DNA from: Siderastrea radians
Lineage: Eukaryota > Cnidaria > Anthozoa > Scleractinia > Rhizangiidae
NCBI GenBank assembly: GCA_964017195.1
Contig: OZ024888.1
Coordinates: 13,525,701-13,589,700, forward strand
Direction: 5' to 3'
Length of the DNA: 64,000 nucleotides
Of the stretch, positions 54,781 to 64,000 are shown piece after piece. Each line of letters begins with the position of its first letter. The first letter of the stretch is position 1. The translations under genes and the position numbers were made by a program. A model generated the notes under the pieces. The model was given only the letters and a program-made list of their open reading frames with translations, was not told the origin of the DNA and did not search any database.

Positions 54781-55408
54781 CCTGAAAGCGGAGCTCCACT
54801 TTTTTATTTCGTTGGTACTTATTAATTTCTGAAAATGCTCTTGTTGAATACAAGAATGGCATTAGCCCCTGCTGTTGTTCTCTGGCTTCCTTACCCAAAG
54901 GTGCAGAATATCTTACAGCCGTTCGCCCAAGATACGCCCCTTAGTCTGCGAAGCGAAAGACGCGACGAGTATTTGTATTGCCAAGCGAAAACAAGAGGAC
55001 TCGGGTAAGTGACCACGAAAAAAAGAAGAACACGAAAGGAAAAAATATTGGGCCAAGAATGAGACTTTGCCGTATCCACAGCTTTTAGGGTACACAGCGT
55101 TTAAAAGCAGATTGAATTGAGTTCTTATGTCTACTTTTGGACAATGAATTTAAAATAGAACTTAATTTTTTACTCAGAGGATGAAGGTTATTTTTTTAAT
55201 TGTTTCTTTATTGAAATTCAACTTTCTTACTGGTCGTGAAGGCGTAGGTAAAAAAAAAAAAATCCTCCCTGACATGGAATCGATCTCGGATTATTTGCTT
55301 CTTGAGCGATTGTACTTCCTCTGAGTTACGGTGACATCGGTAGCTAGTGGCGGGTTAATTTTTATATTTATATGTTTTTACGTGACAAAAGCGACTCTCC
55401 GACATAAA
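54781..55408. other. Non-coding with possible minus-strand SINE
   Basis: 54950-55040 encodes only shadow ORFs. At 55262-55340 the minus strand shows an A-box-like TAACTCAGAGGAAGTAC and a B-box-like GAGATCGATTCCATG, a weak tRNA-derived SINE head. Confidence 0.35.
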
Positions 55409-55656
55409 CAGTCCGGGCCATAGACAGTTTTGTCTATATAATTTCTAGCAATGTGATTGGTCTAGACAAAACCAAATCAAACTTATTTGGCCGAGAGGGA
55501 CTCGGACTGTTTTTATTTTTCTTGCTGCCTCATGCCTGGCGGCCATAGTATTCTAATATTATTTTGGCGAAGGGGAACAGTGTAAAATTAGCAATAAATT
55601 ACACGAAACATATCATTTATTTATCTTCGCATCACAGATAACTTTCGACAACTGAT

Positions 55657-55867
55657 CTAATTTTTGAAATCTACTGACATATGCATTTCATTTTCACACT
55701 CCGCTAGGGTTACACGAACTCGATGAAGCACTTCGGTTGTAAACTCCGTCTCTTGGGCCGTCGTTTTAAGTCGCGGGACGTATGCTCCTCCGTCGGCCTG
55801 TTCATTTCTTCGGAAATTTTGCTCCTGTTTGGTGCGAAATGTTACGGTGGGTTCTCCACATACAATC
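55657..55867 (-). CDS. Possible terminal exon, minus strand, unrecognised
   Basis: On the minus strand CTCTCTTTCCTAG precedes GATTGTATGTGGAGAACC, a good acceptor. The open frame continues VCGEPTVTFRTKQEQNFRRN, EQADGGAYVPRLKTTAQETE, VLHRVRVTLAECENEMHMSV and stops at 55657. Composition is convincingly protein-like. No upstream exon was identified, and the family is unknown. Confidence 0.3.
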
Positions 55868-56298
55868 CTAGGAAAGAGAGGACAATAAAACTTCATCAAC
55901 ACAATACATTTACGAGAAGCGTCCTTGATTCTAACAACCAGCATTTCAACTGCTGCAGATTCATGTTAACAAATGGAGGTTTAGAAAATCGTTTATGAAC
56001 TACAAACAGCCCTTCACAGGAAGGTCACACTACAACCTCTGTCAGAATTGCTAAGCGCAATTAACTGCTGGAGAGCTATCTGTTGGATGATACCAACGCC
56101 ATAAGACAATGGAGATGCAATGTTTTAATTAAACTTTCAATTTCAACGACAACCATGTATACGTGATGTATATACGTAAGAAGCCGTAGCTAGTGTGTGA
56201 TGAAAGAAAACTGCAACAGTCTCAGAATAACTTGGATCCTTTAGACACTTACGACATCCGTGATAAAGGGGAATCCCGAAACCTCGAGTTGGACATCG

Positions 56299-56341
56299 AG
56301 TTCGAGTTCGAGTTCGAGTTCGAGTTAGAGTTCGAGTTAAG
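56299..56341. repeat. (GTTCGA)n hexamer microsatellite
   Basis: About seven units with one AGAGTT variant. The inverse unit (TCGAAC)n is at 59341-59414 in the same element. Confidence 0.95.
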
Positions 56342-56998
56342 AATCGAGATCTTTTCCAAATGACAAATTTAAAATGGCTCAAAAGATGCTTCCCAAAAAT
56401 TCACCACTTCTACATTCCTTTCAAAAAAGTCGTTGCGTGTCATGTTGTGCCTTAGTATCACAAAATGCTTCTAGAACAAGTGATTCTACAAAGAGAAAAG
56501 AAGCCATTTCTTGGTTTCTTTAACCATTTTTCTGTTAATATTTTTCTAAGGGACGAACGTGAAAAAAAAAATGTATCCATCCGCATTACAGATGCAGATA
56601 GAGATGGTTGCCCCCCCCCCCCCCCCTCTTCCGAGAGCTTGCTCACAGGCGTCCACGGCATTTTTTTAGTTTGAGTAATACTATTTAGAGCTATTTTTTC
56701 TTTTCCCGATATTTTTTCCCGTTTGTCGCTGCAGTGATTGATTTTTTTCTTCTGCTAAGGCTTCAAGTTGAGCTTAACAGTTTATGGGGATTTTCTAACG
56801 GCTTGCGCAAATGATCTTTGATCCGACCTCAACAAACCCTTGGCGACCGATAATTACTAGGTGAAAGATTCATAGATAGCAAGGGGGTGTGACCCCAAAA
56901 AGGACAAAAAAGTGACATCCCAGATAAGCCTAGGCTTAGATTTCATTGTCTCGTCGGTGCGAACGTGGATGAGTGCTGTTGTGTTCTTAGTGGAGAAA
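56342..56998. other. Non-coding, C-run
   Basis: A poly-C run lies at about 56611-56627. No supported gene. The sequence just before 56999 is the presumed 5' UTR of the mini-gene. Confidence 0.5.
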
Positions 56999-57727
56999 AT
57001 GAGCAAAAGGAGCTATGCTGCTGTTGTATCTGGAAGAGATGGTAAGTTAATAAATTTGTTGCATCGCGTCTGATTCATGTCATGTCATGCACTCAGAATA
57101 CACCCAGGTAAGTGGACGAGAGGCGGGGTGCCAGAAAGCGGGCAGGAAGAAAATCATTGTTATTAATTGTAATTTACGGGTCCTTTTCATTTTGTCGCCT
57201 AAAAAGTCTCAGTTAAAGACATCGTTAGCTGTTTTTCTTTATTTCGCGTCGAAATAGATTTAACAGTGGACAATAGACCACCCCCACAAATCGAGAAAAA
57301 GGGTTACTTAGCTTGGTTGGTACACTTTGCTAAATTTGACATGTGCCGTAATTGCCATGACTGATTTACACGTGCCGATTAGCAGCGTCCATTTTTAGCT
57401 CAACGTTTGTTGCGGCAATTTGATGCCTTTTGTGATTTCACCTCAAACGATGAACGTCTGCTTGTTTCCGAACAACATTTGCGAATAACACTCAAAAGCT
57501 TTGTTTATGCTGCCTAACTGTGAATAACTGTCAAAGAAGTTATACATTTCTCCGGGCTATACTCACTTCGATTCTGACACAGTTGAGGAGAAAGTTCACT
57601 TCATAAGCTGATCGATTTTATCGTGGTTTTTCTTCCGCTTATAGAATTTTGCGACCAGGACAAAGGGTGGCAAGAAGAAATGTATTCTGCACTTAATGAC
57701 CGGGGCGCCGAGGAAACCGCACACTAG
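56999..57727 (+). CDS. Two-exon mini-gene, 41 codons, function unknown
   Basis: Exon 1 (56999-57041) encodes MSKRSYAAVVSGRD plus one base and is followed by a perfect GTAAGT donor. Exon 2 (57645-57727) follows TTCTTCCGCTTATAG, a good acceptor. Joined, the phase is right: the split codon gives Glu, then FCDQDKGWQEEMYSALNDRG, AEETAH and TAG. The intron is 603 bp. The product would be a small hydrophilic, acidic protein with no signal peptide or membrane segment. It could be the truncated start of a captured host gene. Donor, acceptor and phase agree, which is better than chance, but no homologue is known to me. Confidence 0.4.
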
Positions 57728-59340
57728 GGCAAAATTGTTTTGTTTCCGGTAGAGGTTCATACTGAGGCGACACAAACAATTTTTTTTATGTTTTTGTTTG
57801 TTTGCTTGATTGTTTTTTTGTCAAATGATGGTGGTTTTTAACACTTACTTCGCTGACAAGAGGCTCAAAATTGAAAACAAAACTAGGCTATGATCAGTCT
57901 CTCTTTAGGAACACGCGAGGGAGAGCGCAACAGCCTACCACATGAAAACGTGACGAGCGCTTGTGATATGCCGCCCATCACCTACGTAGCCTGCGTAGCA
58001 AGCATTTTCACACACTTGTGCTGTAGAACCATGCGTGTTCTGTTTGCTATCCGGCCTGAGCGAAAAGAGCAACTTAAACAAAAACAGTCTATATAAGCTA
58101 AGAAAAGTCGATAGCCAGCTTTGAGAATAACCGCTTGCGAGGAAGCCGTGAGAATGAGGCAAGGCACAACGCACCAAGAAAGAAGTAATAAAATCTCTTC
58201 GATATTAATTATTACACTCTAAAAGATTTGGTGATTTTCCTGGGCAAGAGACAAGAGGATATAAAATATAGGAACCCATTTTTGATATGCTAGTCTTTTC
58301 AATCCTTGCCATTGGTAGGAAGAGCGAGATATGTTCATTGTTTCAATGCATTACAATGTGTACATTACATGTAATTTACACCTCCAGTATTTTGGGCATT
58401 GTTGATGCTTATAGGGCGTGTACACGTGATGTTATTGACTCTACTACAATGCAACGCGCGCTTTTGTTTAAGTTGTGAAGTTTTCGAAAAATAAATATTT
58501 AAACTTTGGGGTTTCGTATCATACGGAACCTTCGCTGATGCGCACCTTGCATTGTGGTGGACAGGGAGACAAAAGGTTTCTCATCACTTTCTTTCTTATG
58601 ATACGATTGGCCGCCACGCTATCGTCCTTTAACCCTCGGGCGTACAAGGGGGGGGGGGGGAGGGCTGATGCCACCCCAATAAGGTTTTCTTGAATTTTTG
58701 CAAGACGACCTGTTCAGCAGCTGTGCGCAAATCCCTCAACACATTTTGATACAAGTTTGGTGAGAATCGGTTGCTATGGTTATGGTGACGTCAGGTGGTC
58801 AAGTCATGTTTGAAGAAAACTGCGTGTTGAAAATACTGTAACATAACGAAAACCCAAGGGGGTCCATCAACCCCTCCCCCCCCCCATACCACGGTGGGCG
58901 TGTGACTTTGCCTGTTATCGGGAGTTTAGAGAAAAGGGCTAAATCTCTAGGGTCTGGTTGCATACACTCTATTATGCGCCGATCAATTCGAAACTTCAAC
59001 CCCCCCCCCCCGGGTTCCGCTGTAGTGCATGTACTGTTAGAGGAAGGCTTGTTGATTATAAAAGTTTGCATTTTTCAAGCACTGAATAGCTGGGTAACAT
59101 TTCAAGTTTCTTTCTAGCTGTGATTTTGTACAAGAGTCGGTCAGAACTTCACGCCGTCGCAAGGGCGTCGACGGGTAACAAATTCTTTTCAAGGTATTCC
59201 ACCTTCTTCGTTCATAGCTAGCGCCAGTCCCCAACCGCGTATTAAAAATCCCTCCTTCACTGCAAATACCTTTCCGCTACAATTGAACTATTTTTTAATT
59301 ATCGATTATAGATTATGGAGAACTCTTTTGCTAGGAACAG
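57728..59340. other. Interior of the hAT-like element, no clear gene
   Basis: It contains G- and C-runs (58650, 58875, 59000) and ORFs without motifs. 57960-58010 holds a CACCTACGTAGCCTGCGTAG palindromic stretch. Confidence 0.45.
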
Positions 59341-59414
59341 TAACTCGAACTCGAACTCTAACTCGAACTCGAACTCGAACTCGAACTCGAACTCCAACTC
59401 CAACTCCAACTCGA
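59341..59414. repeat. (TCGAAC)n microsatellite
   Basis: About twelve hexamers, passing from TCGAAC into TCCAAC units. It is inverted relative to 56299-56341. Confidence 0.95.
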
Positions 59415-59621
59415 AGGTCCTTCACTCCCTTCCGTCACCATGTGCTGCGGTGCACATCGATCGAGATCACGTGGTATAAGTTTCCTCCCTTGTCCTTATT
59501 TTTACTCGGCACTTCGTGCCTCGTTCGGAAAGCTTCGCTTTCCGAAGAAAAGCCGTTGCCCTTCGGGCAACGTGTTAGGCGACCGCGGAAGAATGGTCTG
59601 CGGTTAATAGCAATTTTCAAT

Positions 59622-59729
59622 ATGGCGGACGATACTAAGCGAGATCGAGATCGAGAAATACAGCGTATGGAAAGAGAAGAAAGCCGTTCAAATTGGATTC
59701 ACAAAGGTTGCATTGGGCATATTTATTGA
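59622..59729 (+). CDS. Short ORF, possible first exon
   Basis: 35 codons starting MADDTKRDRDREIQRMEREE, then SRSNWIHKGCIGHIY and stop. The highly charged start after a GC-rich leader (GGCGACCGCGGAAGAATGG) looks like a gene start. AAAG then GTTGCA at about 59706 could be a weak donor. No downstream exon was found before the element ends at 60017. Confidence 0.25.
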   Translation: MADDTKRDRDREIQRMEREESRSNWIHKGCIGHIY

Positions 59730-60164
59730 TCAAATGACTTGGTTATGTATTTTATATGGTAAGATGTACGAAGGATAATTCTTGCGTACAAATTTAACTC
59801 CTCTGGACCCTGTGTTTGAACCGACACCATTCATGTTGCTTTGCCTTTGAAGCTCTGTTGATCCTCTTTCAAGTAAATTGGGACCCAAGGGACAAAACAA
59901 TCAGAGACAAAAATGCAGGGCTAAAAATTGGGACCGGTATAGGGTTTTGGGAATTGTACCCAGACGCCATATTTGATGACGTAGTCATATAGACAAAACT
60001 GTCCATGGCCCGGACTGATAAACACCGGTCTTTTTCTTGGGAAAATGTGTTCGGACCGCCGCATAAACCATTATTGTGGGCAGAGAAAACCGGAAGGCAC
60101 TAGCTCAGTGCTATGTTTAACCGGCCAAATACTGCGAATTCAAGCAAATTCAGTAACTTGAAAT

Positions 60165-60745
60165 GAAACTACAAGTGTAACAGGATGAGCGCGCACATGG
60201 TACTGTACAATAACCAACTGCGCAATATTTAACAATTATCGTGCGAAATCGCGCGGAATATCACCTGATACTTAGCCGACGAGGCCGTAGGCAGGAAAAG
60301 TCTGCTGTGCACTTCCAAATATGGTCATTTAGGTATATCGCAGGATATATGTGATGTACGGATAAGGGCTTCCTTACCATATATGGGCATAGTGACAATT
60401 TGCTGAATAATAACTTGGAATACTTGTACTCGTTTCGCGCGCTTTCTGCACAATAACTAATACAGTTGGATAATAGATATTAAAGGTTTCGGTGTGAAGT
60501 ATCGCTGTATATTTACGAGTGGAAATATACGGCGATACTTCACACCGAAACCTTTAATAAGAGATTTATCTGATCCAACTTAACCTTTTTCAACCTTTTT
60601 CAGTAATTTGAAAGAAAACTACAAGTGTAACACGAAGAGCGCGCCACGGTACTGTGCAATAACCAACCGTACAATATTGTGGGGTATTTGTACTCGTTTC
60701 GCACGCCTTCTGTACAATAGCTAATACAGTTGGATAATAAGGGGC
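60165..60745. mobile_element. Copies of TIR element A, inverted relative to 48.7 kb
   Basis: ACAAGTGTAACA(G/C), GTACAATAACCAAC and ACTAATACAGTTGGATAATA occur twice (about 60175-60480 and 60615-60745), with the palindromic AAGTATCGCTGTATA / TATACGGCGATACTT at 60508-60550 between them. The first copy is interrupted at 60229-60412. Confidence 0.7.
60229..60412. mobile_element. 184-bp MITE, deletion derivative of the 15.5-kb element
   Basis: It starts TTAACAATTATCGTGCGAAA and GCCGACGAGGCCGTAGGC as at 15505, then jumps to GTGCACTTCCAAATATGG and ends GTGACAATTTGCTGAATAAT as at 16230-16255. Confidence 0.85.
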
Positions 60746-60759
60746 TACGATCCCCCCCG

Positions 60760-61215
60760 GGGTGGGGGGTGCTACCATATATAACCTATATAGGTATGTT
60801 CTTCTGTGATGGGTATGGTCTTCAAGCAGTTTAGTCTGGGATAGGGTTTACAAATCAGGGAGTTTTGTTCTAGAATAGAGTACCAATTACCGGGAAACTA
60901 GGTGGTGTGAAAATCTTTAGTCCAAAGTGGGTTTGAAAAACTCGGAAACATAAAATCTAAATGAAATCGTGACAACTTTGTTGATCGAGATATGGTTTCC
61001 CATTAAAAGCACTGTGTGGTTATATTTCTGATAGATAGCTGGAAAATAGCTAGTCTGGGATAGGGTAAGAATTTTTGTCATCCAGTCTAGAAAAGGGTCG
61101 CAAAAAGGACCTGAACGTGGTCTGGTATAGGTCAAGGGTTTCAGTGTCCCAGCGGCCCACCCCCACCAAACTTTTCCGAGTAGCCCCCCCCCCCATCCCC
61201 GGAGGGGTTACGATC
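60760..61215. repeat. Dispersed repeat R2 (GGGTATGG family)
   Basis: GATGGGTATGGTCTTCAAGC, AGTCTGGGATAGGGT (twice) and C-runs at both ends. Related pieces are at 690, 25980, 31800, 34500 and 54460. Confidence 0.65.
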
Positions 61216-61346
61216 CGGTTTATGACCTTGCTTTAAAGCCTTTGCAGCTCACTATTTACTGTTTAACCCCGGTAAAGGTAAGAAGGAATTCCTAAGAACT
61301 GGTTTGAATCAGCCCCGTTGGAGGCATGTCGTGTCCCAGCTACGGA

Positions 61347-61661
61347 CGCAGAGGTTTTTTTTATCTTGCCGCTTTTTTTTTCGCAGTCTTTTTACGGCTG
61401 TTGTTACCCATGTTGTTTTCTTCCACCGCGAGAAAAACCTCTGCCACAATACGATTCCTTTCCCTGTTGAGCATACTCTGTCGTTACTATAGAAACGACT
61501 AACTTAAAACACGTGTCTTGTCTGTGATTGGCCAAATGATAACCCGCCTGTCAGTCAAACTACACAGCGCAGGAGAGGTTGGCCTTTCACAGACAAGACA
61601 ACGGTAAAGACAGCCGTAAAAAGACTATGAAAAAAAAGGGGCAAGATAAAAAACCTCTGCT
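61347..61661. mobile_element. Palindromic MITE, about 315 bp
   Basis: Left GCAGAGGTTTTTTTTATCTT and right AAGATAAAAAACCTCTGC are inverted, followed inwards by CAGTCTTTTTACGGCTG / CAGCCGTAAAAAGACT and TTGTCTGTGA-type pairs. Confidence 0.85.
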
Positions 61662-62384
61662 AACAGGGTAAAAATAATGAAGTGTTACTCGGAAACTGAG
61701 TAGCCAAAAAACTGGCAAAAAAAGTAAACGCTTCATCCATGTTTCGTTCGGAGACTCTGTTTTGGAATTTTAAACAACGACAGGGAATTCAGTTTATTCC
61801 TTTTTTTGCGCATATCAGAAATCAGTGTTGCCATTTAGATTCCAAGTGGAATGTCCAGAGTTTTGAGACAAATGGTAAACCACCCAGTTCTCCTGTTTAC
61901 AGCCTCACTGGTTCGTTTCGCTTACTAAGTAGCTCAGAAAGCAACACTTTATGGTAGTTGGACAAATAGGGTGTGTAACAGGAGAGGTGTCTTTTGATCC
62001 ATTTTGGTTGTTTCAATTTCAAGATTGGGGTTCGTTTGTTGTGTAAAAACGACAACAATCTTTCGCGCGAAACTTGCGCTTTTAAAGGGGTCAGGATTCT
62101 CGTTAAGTCAAAACTAAGCGCGCTTACCCATACGTACAATGGTCTTAGAATTCATGGAGGAAAATAGGGGTTGTTCCGAAAATGTGGGGTTGGGGTGCGG
62201 ACTGCGGGGTGCGGGGTGCGGACTGCGGGTCATAAAAAAAAAAAAACGAAAAATGGAAATTAAAAACCAAATAAATAACAAACTAATAAATAAACAAACA
62301 AACAAATAAATAAATAAATAAATAAATAGGCAGCGTCTAAATACCCGGCAGCCGAGTACGGATCATGACTAGATTTTATTTGTG
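61662..62384. other. Non-coding with simple repeats
   Basis: 62190-62230 is a (GGTGCGGACTGCGG)-type simple repeat; 62296-62328 is (AAAT)n. No supported gene. Confidence 0.6.
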
Positions 62385-63660
62385 GCTACATCCGCCAGTC
62401 AGAACGCACAGAACTTGGACGGAATTTCTCATCCAAACGTCCTGGGAGCATCCGAAGTTTGTTAAGAATTATTAAGCGATTCAAAAGACCAATTTAGTTT
62501 TGTAGCTGACGAATTTTGTGAGCTTGTGCATACTAATGAAATCGCTATGTTCGCGACACTTTTTGTGACTAGATCCGCCAGGCCTGCCAGACCCACCAGG
62601 CCTGCCAGACCCGCCAGTCAAAAACACATTCAAATGTCGTGGGAGTGTTGGAAGTTTGTTTAGAATTACCAAGCGATTCAAAAGACCGATTTGGTTTTGT
62701 AGCTGGGGAATTTTCCGAGCTTGAGCATACTAGAAAATCGCTAGCTTGCTTGATCCCTGTCTGACCCGAGCCGTTACGCAACCATAGTGAAAATTGTCAC
62801 GGATGCTGTCAGAGTTGCTATCCAGTGAAACTTTATTTCAGTAATTTGAAAACTGACTGTCAAGCATCTGAGCTGTGAACTGCGGAGCATTTACCATTTC
62901 TGGTTTCCGACAACAACTACAACAATTAGCTTTATTTGCGTGACTATAAGTTATTACAGTATTGCAATTGCATACAACTTAACAAAAAGAAATAATAATG
63001 TAATAAGGAGATATAAACAATCAAGTTACAGTCTGAATTGATAATAAATTATTGCGCAAATTTTAGCATGATAGAATGAATCTCATCAATGGAATCTTAA
63101 CAAAATAATTATCAGAATTCATTAATTCTTTTGTAGCTTTCAATGTAGATAATTGTTTTACATTTGGTAGCTTGTACCCTATTTTCCTGTATTAAAAGTC
63201 TGTCTCTAAAAATTCGGAGAATTATCCAGGTTTTAGATAGAGTCCGTGACAATTGTCACTACACTATGGTTGCGTGACGGCTCGATAGCAAGCTAGCGAT
63301 TTTCTACTATGCTCAAGCTCGGAAAATTCCCCAGCAGCAACACCAAATTGGTCTTTTAAATCACTTGGTAATTCTTAACAAACTTCCAATACTCCCACGA
63401 CGTTTGAATGAAAAATTATGTCTAAATTCTGCGTGTTTTTGACTGGCGGGTCTGGCAGGCCTGGCGGATCTAGTCACAAAAAGTGTCGCGAACATAGCGA
63501 TTTGATTAGTATGCACAAGCTCACAAAATTCATCAGCTACAAAACTAAATTAGTCTTTTGAATCGCTTGATAATTCTTAACAAACTTCGAATGCTCCCAG
63601 GACGTTTGGATGAGAAATTCCGCCCAACTTTTGTGCGTTCTGACTGGCGGGTGTAGCCAC
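62385..63660. mobile_element. Fold-back element with tandemly duplicated arms
   Basis: 62385-62815 and 63236-63660 are inverted (TGTGGCTACATCCGCCAGTC against GACTGGCGGGTGTAGCCACA; AAAATCGCTAGCTTGC; ACGCAACCATAGTG). Each arm holds two related subunits marked by GCGATTCAAAAGACC(A/G)ATTT then GTTTTGTAGCT. A short tandem of CCAGGCCTGCCAGACCC lies at 62578-62618. The spacer 62816-63235 is AT-rich with no gene. Confidence 0.8.
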
Positions 63661-64000
63661 AAAAAAATTCCAAGTGTCGCAAACATCACAATATTTTTTG
63701 TTCGCACGCCACTATCTGAACGGCTGGAACAGGCTACTGAACCATTCGATCAACACTTCCAACAAGTTATTTGTATTTATATTTGCTCGATTCAATTACG
63801 CAGATAATCAACAAAACAACAACGACAACAACAACAAAACAACTAAAATCTAAAGACTAAGAGTACATAAAGAAAATGTTAACTGATATCTGCATAATTA
63901 GGCCAGAACATTAAAGTTCCTTATAAAAATAAACTGACTGATAGGAAAAATCGATTTAAGATGTAAACTATTGAAAATATATCAATATCTAAATTATTTT
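63661..64000. other. Window end, non-coding
   Basis: A CAA-rich stretch lies at 63810-63845. I see no gene. Confidence 0.5.

Larger units (their letters stand above)
55409..60017. mobile_element. hAT-like element of 4,609 bp carrying gene-like exons
   Basis: Ends CAGTCCGGGCCATAGACAGT and (complement of right) CAGTCCGGGCCATGGACAGT match over 30 bp with one difference. ATAAA is duplicated on both sides (55404-55408, 60018-60022). CAG...CTG ends suit hAT elements; a 5-bp duplication is known only for some hAT groups, so the class is tentative. No transposase was identified. The interior is unlike the rest of the window: it contains splice-site-bearing exons (56999-57727; 55657-55867) and two GTTCGA-type hexamer microsatellites. 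Confidence 0.65.

Overview
The window looks like nuclear DNA of an anthozoan cnidarian, most likely a stony coral (inference). The grounds are: C2H2 zinc-finger genes with SGEKPF linkers, TTAGGG-type telomeric motifs, many Penelope-like (PLE) fragments with hammerhead-like motifs, tRNA-derived SINEs, many palindromic MITEs, AT-rich non-coding DNA and very little conventional coding sequence. There is no operon structure, no prokaryotic gene and no CRISPR.

Layout. 1-30.6 kb: a zinc-finger gene family in four minus-strand loci. Two are intact (11.5-13.2 kb, 15 intact fingers; 27.1-28.3 kb, 9 intact fingers) and two are broken (23.1-24.0 kb; 4.7-4.9 kb, whose remnant resumes at 9.17 kb). The loci share 3' and 5' flanks, so gene and surroundings were copied together. 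The broken 4.7 kb locus is split by a 4,248-bp Harbinger-like element that carries a 113-bp satellite. Between the loci lie MITEs, inverted repeats and a mariner-like element holding a 68-codon ORF. 30.6-41.4 kb: degenerate telomeric repeats, then a 10,454-bp CACTA/EnSpm-like element with perfect 25-bp ends, an ATA target duplication, expanded subterminal TTTACA arrays, a SINE, a MITE and a 1.6-kb GTAGT minisatellite that switches orientation. 41.4-47 kb: a PLE 3' fragment split by a 4,774-bp fold-back element with TTAA target duplications; one arm of it took up a PLE piece with a hammerhead-like core. 48.25-53.46 kb: a 5'-truncated LINE that still has its target-site duplication, although it was hit by two separate insertions, one of them itself nested (LINE, then TIR element A, then Harbinger-like element B carrying a PLE reverse-transcriptase fragment), the other a long-arm MULE-like fold-back. 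55.4-60.0 kb: a 4,609-bp hAT-like element (30-bp ends, ATAAA duplication) that contains a credible two-exon mini-gene and other possible exons. 60-64 kb: further MITEs, dispersed repeats and a fold-back whose arms are tandemly duplicated.

How the parts fit: the two zinc-finger genes are the only full-length proteins I would defend. They are probably nuclear DNA-binding proteins. Almost everything else is a layered record of transposition, in which target duplications and broken reading frames give the relative order of insertion. All coordinates were read by eye; element classes rest on termini, target duplications and short protein similarities, without a database search.
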